Below, piece by piece: positions 33,079 through 42,864 of a stretch of DNA of 64,000 bases (within the stretch, counting starts at the first letter, position 1; the number at the start of each line of letters is the position of its first letter). Source of the stretch: Poa pratensis (lineage: Eukaryota > Streptophyta > Magnoliopsida > Poales > Poaceae); NCBI GenBank assembly GCA_947311845.1, contig CAMZMU010000034.1, forward strand, positions 94,158,289-94,222,288, read 5' to 3'. Under the pieces are notes generated by a model, which saw only the letters and a list, made by a program, of their open reading frames with translations, did no database searches and was not told where the DNA came from. The translations under genes and the position numbers were made by a program.

Positions 33079-33790
33079 TTTTTTTTGAAACGAAGGTAAA
33101 AGATTTGCCTTATCCATTAGTTAAGAAGAAGGTGTCCAGTTTATTAGCGGGAGAAACCGGGCAAAAACCATACAACCAACACCACTGGGTGAAGCCCACA
33201 CAACCTCGAAAAACCTAGAGTCAAGCTCAACCCACCACTCCGCAACCGGCTAGCCAGCCCTCCACCCTTGCCGGAGAGAATAACCGTAACTGCTATGAGA
33301 GGACCAGACACGAGACACTCCAATGTAAATGAATGTGGCCCACCCACCGGGGAGCCTTGACGACAAACAACACTGTGAGTAACCTTGTCGCCCGCACGAC
33401 GCAAGGCAAAACACACTCGATGATGCAGAAACCTCGGAGCCGCCGCCCCGACATCCAACTCTCCATCACGCCCTGCGCAATCCACCTGGAACACCTTCCG
33501 GGGCCGCCGCCCTGACATGCCACCGCTCGCACTCGAGCTGCAACGTCGCAAGACCTAGCTGCCCGCAGCCCAAACTGCCCAGGGCTACTACCCGCAGACC
33601 ACGGCCGCTGCCTCGACAGACTGAAGATCGCCCCTCTCTGGGACACATTGCTAAGGAGGCCAGGCTTCCACCAAAACGGGGGCTTCATGGCCGGCGACTG
33701 GAGCTCGAGGAGCTAGGGTTTGGGGGGTTTGGCTAGGATTTGGGAGTGGGGACTCGAGTGAGTGGGGCGGTGGCCGTCCCCGTTAAAAAG
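33079..33790 (-). mobile_element. Short non-autonomous LINE-type element, second paralogue
   Basis: Matches 19271-19985: poly-A at 33086-33079 (minus), the AACCCCCCAAACCCTAG start region and an ATG at 33688. Small indels separate the two. Coding capacity is not supported because the frames differ in length between paralogues. Confidence 0.5.
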
Positions 33791-34496
33791 GACTCATCTA
33801 GGTAGCCTATGAGGCGCTGGGTCGCTGATGCATGGCCCCGGAGTGGACACGTACGGATACACGGCTTGTCCACGTGTACCGTAAACGCGGCGCGGACACA
33901 AACGGACTGTTTGGTGGGGAGGGGGGGGGGGGGCGTTGGAGTTGCCCTAACCCCACCTTTATCCTGTGCCCCCAGCCACATACCTGTAAAAGCAGCAAAA
34001 ATACAAAATGAGTTCTCCATATGGTTGAATTCATACATGAAACCATCAGAAAACATTGTATGGCTTCATCCATAGAGCGCCCCAAGTGCAACTTTTTCTG
34101 CTCAAGAACCTTCAGATCAAAAGAACAAAATATTGGTTATGAACTGCAATAAGTGAAACGAGAGCTCTGTAACGATTTGGCCTGAAATTTCATAAAACTG
34201 AATGAGAAAACCTAACATGGTATATACAGCTGCTTTCCGGTTCGTATTCCCTTTGTAGCTTCTGAAGATCGATGGCATCAGGCCTGACACGATCGATGAG
34301 CTGAGAAAAACAACTTCTGATCTCAGATAAGCAAGTTTCAGAGCAGACTAGGCTCCGCCATGTACACATCTCTCTGTGTGGATAAGCAGCCCCTGTCGGC
34401 TACCACTAATTAACATGTTGGTGGAATCACTGCACACAGACGCAGGTACATTCTTGGTCGTTTTAACTTGTTCAGGACAGTGTGCAATATCAATTA
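33791..34496. repeat. GC-rich repeat with G tract, then native spacer
   Basis: 33791-33945 repeats the CGGACACGTACGGATACACGG theme and ends GGGGCGTTGGAGTTGCCCTAA, as at 19986-20245, with a shorter G run near 33921-33933. 33960-34496 is spacer shared with 20290-20745. No gene seen. Confidence 0.45.
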
Positions 34497-34619
34497 CTCT
34501 CTCCGATCCATATTAGTGAGCATAGCTTTGTCTAAATTCATATGTATCTAGTTAAATATTTAGACTAGATACATGTGTATCTAGACAAAGTTGTGCCCAC
34601 TAATATGGATCGGAGGGAG
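34497..34619. mobile_element. Stowaway MITE
   Basis: 123 bp that is mostly one inverted repeat: CTCTCTCCGATCCATATTAG at the left and CTAATATGGATCGGAGGGAG at the right, with TA on each side (34495-34496, 34620-34621). Spacer A/B keeps the empty site (agttacatgctttt near 20750). Confidence 0.9.
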
Positions 34620-35225
34620 TACATGCTTTTGCTGATAGCCTGATACATGACTGAGTGACAAACTAGACCAATATGAACAGAATTAAAGAAGTAACGTCTG
34701 TAGTGCAGAGCGTCAGAGTGATTGCCCGAATGTTCAGACAAGGAAAAATGGTAACAAGCTGCATAGGAACTGAATACTAGGAGTAATATAGAAATTATTA
34801 CGTAGCCTATTACGAAACCGTCGCTTATACTGGGATACAAAAAAATGCAGTGGCAATAGGCCACACCTGTCACCTGGGTGGCGTTCGGCAGAACCCGCCG
34901 ACAGACCTTCACGTGGCAGCGAGAACCACCACCCTCCCCCCCCCCCCCCCCCCCCAGACCTCCCCGCCTCCGACTGGGGCCTCACGACGACCGAGGCGAT
35001 CTGTCGAACAGCTTGTGGGTGCCTTGCCACAGATCTCTCCGCGGTGTGGGATCCACCGCCGCACTCGCCGAGGGGGACTACCGTGCTTCGCAGTACCTTC
35101 TCATGCTGCCTCCGTGGTTGGTGGAAGGGGACGGAAAAGGGAGGAAGGGGATGGGGAAGTTTTTCTTTTCCCAATTAAGGAGCTCACGCTCGATGAAACC
35201 AATAATACACCAGACACCTGCGCTG
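34620..35225. other. Spacer immediately downstream of unit C
   Basis: Shared with 20750-20925 and 21410-21560 of spacer A/B. Includes a run of 20 C at 34936-34955 whose surroundings differ between the two copies of the duplication. No gene supported. Confidence 0.55.
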
Positions 35226-37963
35226 TCAGTTTTTGCCATAGCCGATCTTCATGATGGGTCTATTTGGATTCCTGGCGAGCTGCTTCGCAATGTCCTCATT
35301 TACTTTTTCTAACTTCGCCTGTATCCATTCCACAAGGAGTACTTTCTTGAGGCTTGGGAGAAATTCCAGCCCAGAAACGCTAGCTGTAGAATGAACCAAA
35401 TGCAGCCTCAGCACCTCAAATTTCGGCATTGACATGGGCTCAAAATTCACTGATCCCGACCTGTGCCTAAGCTCGAGTACCACGAGGCTTCTGAAAAGGC
35501 CGCTCAAGAAAGTAGTACTGGATTCTATCCAAGATGTCTGCATCCAACACATAATGGATAGGTTTGATAGGTCCCCAAGGGCTTGCATGGTTGCATCGTC
35601 CCATCCTATAAGCCCGCCTGATAGTTTGAGCTTCACGAGATTCTGGAGACTGATAAATCCTGGCAATTTACTCATACAGCCCCTCAGCTCGACGCACTGT
35701 AGGTTTTCCGGAGGTGAGGACATGGCATGAAAACAGTCATGCAAATCTACATCAGATGACGAAGACGCCACTGACAAGTACTCAAGGCATCTGAGGTTGG
35801 ATGAAATGGCTGAAAATAACTCTAGACCATTCTCCTCGTTGGTAATACACACTACTAACTTGCGTAGGCTGGTGAGAACTTTTATCTCTTGTACGATTGC
35901 ATTCCCCCTTCCAAGATCCACACACCCCAGCGTGTGCAGGGTTTTTAATTTCCTCATTCCTCTTGGCAACTCAACACCGCGATCGCACATGCTAGTGCCA
36001 GCGCGTAGACAACGAAGCTTTGTAAGCTTGGTGATGGTTCTGGGCAGCCTCATTGTCCATGTATATTTGATGTCTAGCGTCTCGAGTTGACTCAGGTTAC
36101 CCACAGATTTTGGGAGGTGACAAATCTTGTAGCACTGTCTTAGAGAAAGATATCTCAGGTGAAGAAGCTTCCCAATGTGCTTAAGGTGATGATCTTCTAA
36201 ATCTTCGGTTCCTTCTAGGTCCAGCACCCGAAGAAATCTCATCTTCTCAGAAATGTAAAATGGCCTCATCTTGCCAAACACCGTCAATGACCATATAGAG
36301 GACAACTCCACGGTTCTCTCAAACTCACACCCATCTCCCTTCCAATTGCTGCTTATGGCAAGGTGACGCACTGCACTGCTATGTTCGGCCTTTACCCGTC
36401 TTCCAGCATTAAAACAAGATTTTCCTCCACTGATTTTGCAATGCTGATATCACGGATCAGATCGTGTAGCTGGCATGAGTCAATACCTTGTATGCTGGAA
36501 ATTGAATTCCGAGTTGGTAATATCATGCTTCTCTCTACAAGTTCCATGAAGTACTTGTCCGCTTCTGAAGTGTCCAGAGAATAACCTTCTGCTATCCATC
36601 GGTACACTAAACGTTTCCGGCTAACATTGCGGTCTTCAGGGAAGATTGAAAAGTACAGGAAACAAGACTTGAGGTAATATGGTAGGCCATCATAACTTTT
36701 CATAAGAACTGTTTTTATGGACTCAAACTTTGGATTCATATCCAGCTCAACACTGATATGCTCATTCAGTTTCCTCCATTCCACAGCAGTTTTTGTTGGT
36801 TGGTCTGCCAAGGAGCCACCTATGGTGACTATGGCAAGAGGAAGCCCATTACACCTTTTTAGGATCAGCTTTGCAGGTTCAACCAACTTAGGATAGTCCC
36901 TGACCAAATCTATGGTATTGTTCCTAAACACCTGTAATTGTGCAAAAATATAATTAGTATGCCATTTTACTATTGTAAAAATACATGTATCAACTGTAAA
37001 CCAGTCTTTCCTTTTTCTATTAGTAACTAGCATGTCCCAGGTTGGGTGACAACTACACAATATGTTTCCGCAATGTACTCTAAAGTATCTCTTCCAAACA
37101 GGGTTGGTAATATTGCTCTTACAATATAGTAATCTGAAATAACCCTTCAAGATTAAACCTAAATTGAGATAAAGTGAACAACATCGTTTTTGCAAACTGC
37201 TAAAGTGAATATGTGAGTATTACGCTTTCAATACCTTTTTTGTGAAGAGCTTAAATGCATCCTTTTCTTCTAGACGATTGAGCAAACGTATGAACCTTGG
37301 TTTTTTGCAACAATGTTTAGCAATATCCTCTCTCCTTGTGGTGATCACAACGACTAAGCTTGAACTTTGCATTGCATGTAAACTTGGCAATACTAAATCC
37401 CATTCTGCGGTAGATGAGAGATCATCGAGAATAATCAAGCAACTATTTCCGTCTAAACGCCTGACCAACACTTCCGTCAACTGCACAACTCCCATCGAAT
37501 CAACTTTATTTTGGGTGTCGCCTTGAAAGTTCAAGGCCTCCTTCCTTGCATCTAGTTGCACTACCAGGGTCCTAAGGAGCTCCTTAAGCTTGAATGGTCG
37601 TAAGACCGTGACAAAAGCATGCTTCCCAAACATGTCACTCACCTCTTTTATCTGCTGAACATCTTTGATCAAAGTGGTTTTTGCAAGGCCACCCATTCCC
37701 CACAGTGCGATCACCTCAAATTGTTGGGTGCTAGCTTGTTCTCGAATTAGTTCAATAATATCAGATTTTTCTTTCCCACGGCCAATAAGCTGAGAGTCCT
37801 CCAGAACATATGACATTGTGTTTGCACGTGTGAGTCTCTCTTGCACCATCATCTTTCCATCATCATCAATATTAGATTGGTCTTCTACTATCTCATTCTC
37901 ACCAGTGTAGGGTAACTTTGAGCTAGATGGTGGCTTCCATGGATTTGGTGCATCATGAGAACT
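35226..37963 (-). pseudogene. NLR unit C: NB-ARC/LRR part of a resistance-type gene, disrupted
   Basis: Exon 2 is 37963-37235 (243 codons, good splice sites) and exon 3 is 36931-35226; intron 2 is only 303 bp. Exon 3 has TAA at 36394-36392, where unit B has Cys, and a 1-bp deletion about 15 bases on; after this LRRs run open from about 36371 to the stop at 35226. The P-loop reads GMGGLAKTT: the glycine before the lysine, almost invariant in NB-ARC proteins, is Ala. Kinase-2 LIILDDLSS, GLPL and LHDL are present. Exon 1 (CC and first NB-ARC) is not found between 37964 and the gap at 40459; it is either lost or lies in the gap. The end KIGYGKN probably shows the ancestral C-terminus that unit B lost. 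Confidence 0.9.
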
Positions 37964-39420
37964 CTGAACACAAGAAAACAATAGTTAGACACGTTTTCAG
38001 TGATGAGTTAGTCAAAAATAACTATCGAGGAATAAACTTAGTGCATATGTCCTACTGGTACATAGCAATATTAATAACATAATGAACAAAGTAAATCAAG
38101 TCAGTGTTGCTCAGATGGCCCGGTCTGGCTTGACTTTGCTAGAGAAATCTAAAAGTGTCCAAAAATTTGAAATGCGGAAAAGAAGACCAAAACAAATTTC
38201 CTACGAATAAAATTAAAAGTTGACTAGTAGTACACGAGAACAGGAAGTTATTCAAAACCTTGGCCATCGGCATTGCCTCACAACGTACAACCCAAGATTC
38301 ATTGACAACATGTATGCAACATATCCTTGTAATGAGCACCTTTATCAAAGGAAATGCAACACAACTATGTATGTTGAATGAAATATCATGTGATGCCTTT
38401 CTGAGGAACTTATCTCGTCTCCATGTCGCCCCGGGTGGCCTGGGAGAACCCTAGAAACTGCTGAGGACACCTCTCCTCCCGTCCCACCTCCCCTCGCCAT
38501 CGCCCGAGGGTGCAGCTGGGCACAGCCTGAGGCGTTCACGCCCGGGGTTCTTGTGTTCCTTGCGAAAGAGATGGCGCGGGCATGCGTACCCTCATTGAGG
38601 AAATCACATCGCTGGTCCTTGTTCCCGTGGTCCTTGTGCGGGGACCATGTGAAGTTTATGTGATCCTACATGGACGGATCCTTACTCGCTGCTGCGTCCC
38701 TGTGGTGGTGCCCGCGTTCAGCTGGCTTGTCGTATGGGAGAGTGGCGTGGTGGCACTCGCCTTGATCCGATGGCGACGCAGGAGTTTGTGAATAGGGCAG
38801 TGGTCCTGGTTCTTCAACAGCCGTGGACACCGTGGCGACGCGGAGGTCGGATCTTGAGATTGTGATATCCTTCAGCTTCGTGTTCTTAAGGTCGATGGAG
38901 GTGTGGAACGTCCTCTTCTTCACCACATAGCTTCTGAGGCTGACGACGGTGTGGGATGCCTACTCCTCTGCAGATTGGGTTGATCTGTCTCGACAGGTGT
39001 TATGAACGACGTTTTGCGGAGGCGTCATATCATGCATGTTGTCGGAGGCAGTTGCTACGCATTGCGTCTCATGTGGAAGCGTTGAGTCACGCATGTTGCC
39101 GGCAGGTGCTACGCACAGCCTCTAATGCTGCCTACGTGAGGCATCTCATGTGGAGGCGTCAAGTCATGCAGGTTGCTGTCAGGTGCTATGCATGGTGTCT
39201 CTTAGGGAGGAGTCATGCCTACTGCTACTGGACTGAATGTGCTGCGACTGGAAGCGAGGCGGTATGAGATGCATAGACTTCCAGTGTCTCCTGTAATGGT
39301 ATCCCTGCTAACAAGGTTTCGTCGGCTGTTCAAGTGATGGCGGTAGAGGCGTATTGGACGATTTGCTCTTTTTTTATTAGATTTAAAAAATGGTTTTCAA
39401 TTTTTTTCTAAAAGAAGGGC
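37964..39420 (-). other. Unit C intron-1 sequence
   Basis: Aligns with unit A intron 1 on both sides of A's GC-rich insertion: 38000-38130 with 8080-8250, and 38260-39290 with 9740-10560. The 38430-39290 part is GC-rich with repeated TCATGCATGTTG/GGTGCTACGCA phrases. It may itself be an old insertion that predates the unit duplication. No gene recognised. Confidence 0.5.
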
Positions 39421-39489
39421 TCCTCTGAGCCTGCGGTCCAATAATACTTTGCGTAGAATCAGTGCCATATACTTCTTCATTGGAAGACA

Positions 39490-39735
39490 AGTCGACAACG
39501 GCCCATGAGGTGACCTATCTTAAGGATCAAGGTCAAAGTACAAAATGTGAGGAAAGAAATGGCCGATACTATTGGAAGAATTCCTCTTTGGCTGATAGGT
39601 ACTGTAACTGGTATTCCAGTTATTGGTTTCATGGGTGTTTTCTTTTACGGTTCATATTCTGGATTGGGTTCATCTCTACAGTAATCGGAGGGACCAGATT
39701 GTAAACATGAAAAAGTAGGAGCTTAGCGGGTCCAC
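39490..39735 (+). other. Nuclear plastid-DNA insertion (NUPT) around psbJ
   Basis: The sequence GAGGAAAGAAATGGCCGATA and the psbJ frame after it, followed by AATCGGAGGGACCAGATTGT and CTTAGCGGGTCC, have the look of the grass plastid psbL-psbJ region. The left boundary is uncertain (39440-39540). It lies in intron-1 territory of unit C and is absent from units A and B. Confidence 0.7.
39559..39684 (+). pseudogene. psbJ: psbJ-like frame (photosystem II small subunit) of plastid origin
   Basis: 41 codons starting [20 protein letters not shown], then one hydrophobic span and [11 protein letters not shown]. Plastid psbJ encodes a 40-residue single-span protein needed for photosystem II assembly in the thylakoid membrane. 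Here the final L codon is followed by CAG and then TAA, so one residue is added where the plastid gene would stop. No plastid promoter, operon partners or transit peptide are present; in the nucleus it is expected to be non-functional despite the open frame. Confidence 0.8.
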
Positions 39736-40256
39736 ACCTTGTTCTTCATGGCGGCGTCTCGGAGTTGGTGGCACTGTGTGATTGCCGATCTTTCAGATCG
39801 GTGGATATAGGGTTCATGGATGGTGTCGGCGAGGCGGCGGCGGCGACTTCATCATATGTGTTTTCCTCCTCCTGCTCTGTCCCCGTTGCTGCGGCGTTGT
39901 CTCCGACGTCATGGTAGAGCAGAAGGATTCGTCCAGGAGTACGTGCAGACGGTGTCTGCACTGGTGACAGCTGGAAGATGATGCACCTTGTGGTGTCGGG
40001 TTGGGCTGACGGTTCTGGTTCCCTACTCTGACGTCGTCGTGCGGGGTGCCAGTGCTGAAGTTCGATGGCGTGTCCGGGGTCGTGCTGCCCCGGTCTGATT
40101 CTTTCAACGACAATGGTTTGTCTTATGGCAAACTACTTTGGAGGTCCGAAAAGCTGATGATCAGCGATGGGGCCGTGTCGAGCTCGGGTGAAGAGGTGAT
40201 CTGTCTATTTTTTTCTTTGATGACTGCTACGGTGGTGCCGAAGAAGATGGATAGGC
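39736..40256. other. Unassigned GC-rich stretch right of the plastid insertion
   Basis: No recognised coding region. The composition and the phrases GGCGGCGTCTCGG and GTGACAGCTGGAAGATGATG suggest part of a LINE or other repeat, but I cannot place ends. Short frames on both strands are not supported. Confidence 0.3.
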
Positions 40257-40458
40257 CACTAGTACAGAACGACACATCCGATACCCCTCTATGGAAACGG
40301 CACGAGTTAGGCGACGGAGAATCGCGCTTTCCGCGTGAGAAAACCCACCCGCCAGGCAAGCTGGCCCGCGTCCCGCCTTCATAGGCAACGGTCGCGAATT
40401 ATTAACCGTTGCCGATATGTTGGTAACGGAGTTTTCTTTCGACTCCGTGTGCGATATG
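40257..40458 (+). mobile_element. Left end of a second CACTA element, cut by the gap
   Basis: CACTAGTACAGAACGACAC at 40257 looks like a CACTA terminal repeat. It is followed by GC-rich subterminal sequence with an AACGGTCGCGAA ... TTAACCGTT arrangement (40388-40410) resembling subterminal inverted repeats. The element runs into the N gap, so neither its other end nor its target duplication can be seen. Confidence 0.45.
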
Positions 40459-40471
40459 NNNNNNNNNNNNN
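40459..40471. other. Assembly gap, 13 N
   Basis: A run of 13 N. Left of it is CACTA-like sequence; immediately right of it begins the second copy of 12212 onward. The true length and content are unknown. Confidence 0.99.
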
Positions 40472-40506
40472 ACGGACTTACCGATGCTCAGCCCCGTGGC
40501 CTCCAT
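40472..40506 (-). pseudogene. 5' stub of an NLR exon 1 (second copy)
   Basis: Only the first 35 coding bases (MEATGLSIGKS and part of the next codon) are present before the gap. It may be the start of unit A's copy, or of unit C's missing exon 1, since both would occupy this place. A TATA-like box is repeated at 40645-40654. Confidence 0.8.
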
Positions 40507-40809
40507 CAGCTGCACAGGGCTTTCTCTCCCTCCCTCTTGCCGTGAGCATTTGCGTGTGGATGGATGGATGATCTGAGAAGAGCTCCTAGGCTCTCAGCTT
40601 AGAGAGAATGGATGTCTATTTGCGACCTGCTCGTTAACAACTTGCCTTTTAAAATCAAGACTTGGCGCCAGCTAGTCTCATGTCGCATACTCGTTAGTTA
40701 ATTCTGCACCATGCACTTATTGCAACGATACAGCGATGGCTGAACACGCTCCTAGGAGTATATAGAATTTCAGTAGAGGCCACAGTAGCATGTACTCCAA
40801 TTAATACAA

Positions 40810-42864
40810 CTAGCACAGTGGCCCTCGCAAATGCGAGGGCAACATCTGGTGTCTACAAAATATATTTTATGATTATAGAAACTTATATTATGTGTTTTGA
40901 ATTAACACAGTTCTTAATCATCTTCCGTTAGAGCCTTAGAGGGACAATAATATAACATTTTCATGAAAAAAAGAACAAATATATCAAGGACCATATGCAC
41001 ATTTTTACATGGTGATGTTAAATATACATAGATTTAATTTAAACTGGAATTTAGGAGGTAGGTTTATTTGATGTTACCATGTGAGTTTAAATCTCAGATT
41101 ATACTCACCAATTTTAAATTGATTTAGAGTTTAAAAACATGTATGTTGATGTCCAAATAATAATTTCTTGCCAATGACTATGAATTTTAAATTATTCATG
41201 GTTTATTATAATTAGGATACATTAGATTAACAGTGAGATGACGTCATTTAAATGGAGAAAACAAATGTTAATACACATAACACCATATGTTAATTTGATT
41301 TTGTGTTTTTATAATCATTTAATGATTTTAAATATTTAATGAAAACAAAAATGTTCGGTTGCGGAAGTGAATAAAAGACATCATGTTGAATGGTAGAGCA
41401 AGTATATTGCGAGTATTTTAATTTTATCTTGTCCTAATCAATGTCTTCCCTCGCTAATTTACTCCCTCGCTTACGGACTACTTGATGTTCTTCTTTCATT
41501 CTAAAAATGTCGCATTTTAGGAACGGAAACCATCTTATCTAGATGTAACTTTGAACTTGAATGGTAGAGCAAGTATATAGCGAGTATTTTAATTTTATCT
41601 TGTCCTAATCAATGTCTTGCCTCGCTAATTTACTCCCTCGCTTACGGACTACTTGATGTTGTTCTTTCATTCTAAAAATGTCGCATTTTAGGAACGGAAA
41701 CCATCTTCTACATGTAGCTTTGAACTTTTGTATAAATATACCAAAAAAATTGAAATCAATATGATTTCTTTGCTCAAGTTTAAGGAAATTGGTTTAATCC
41801 CTGGAATAGTCATATTTTTATCCGATTTAAGTCGGTGATATCTTCCAGCCAGCAATCTATTTCGTCTACATTCATATTCTCAGGTATCCTTGTACCTTAT
41901 TATGATGTTACTCTACCAGCACCTTCTTTTTCTCTAAGAATTTGTGCTCTCGGCGATGCTCCAAATTTGCCACATTGGTTACAAACCATGTACAATCAAA
42001 TCTCTCTTCAATAAATAATTAAATTTTCAAAAAATCACAAATGCAGAGAAGTTGAGAAGATCATCCCAGTGATCGTCAGTTGTATGCTTCACCTAACACT
42101 TGGTTGGAATCTGGTCAATACTCCTTTAACGGTGTACTTTCACACAACGAATCACTTGACCTAAAACAATGACTGATTTAGGGTGCTTAGAAAACACGCA
42201 AGATTAATTAAAAAACTGACTTAGTGGATTTTTTGACACACTATCAGTTAGAGACTATCGACAGTTTTCCTTTTTCTAGAAAACATGTATACTTAATTCT
42301 ACTTTTTTTTATAAAATCCTATGCATGAGCAGAACACAGGCAATTATCAAGCAATGAAACTGTGCAGGCATGCGTAACCATTTTCTATTACAATCATGCT
42401 GCATGTCTCTTTTTACCGTGCAACTGACGACGTGCATGAATCATTGGAGTACATGAACATAATCTGATTAAGGTGTACGCTTATAGATGCATACATGCTT
42501 TCATATGTGCATGAATCGTTGGAGTTGGAATGTCAGGGTGTAAGCGAGCGAGAGTAAAACGTGAATTCTCCGGCCATCCGGCCGGTAAACCGGCCAGTGT
42601 GTCACCACGATCTAGCTAGCTAGCGTACATATGCAGTTTTTTTTTTTAAACGGACCCACTTTTCCCGGTTCGGTAGTTTCCTTTTCTATTTTGATATGTG
42701 GTCACCTGCGACATAGAACGTGTCAATGAGTTTCCGCAGTTACAATATCTTATTAAATCTTGGCCTTATATTTTAGATCTAACCACTAAAATTAATTAAG
42801 AGGATGTGGATTAACGTGGTGCTTCGAAAAACTACCTCATTTTGCTTTTAGTATATATAATAGA
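40810..42864 (-). mobile_element. Helitron H1, second copy
   Basis: Identical ends to 12550-14604: 5' TC at 42864, 3' hairpin and CTAG at 40810. Differences are a 1-base deletion near 41747 and one extra T near 42645. The 171-bp tandem duplication is at 41388-41727. Confidence 0.85.

Larger units (their letters stand above)
12212..35742. repeat. First copy of a 23.5-kb visible (28.26-kb period) segmental duplication
   Basis: Matches 40472-64000 end to end with offset 28,257-28,260. I count about 20 differences by eye, roughly half single-base substitutions (e.g. 18054 G/T, 28760 C/T, 33005 A/C) and half 1-3-base indels, several in homopolymers. Everything between 12212 and the gap therefore forms one repeat unit of about 28.26 kb. 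Confidence 0.95.
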
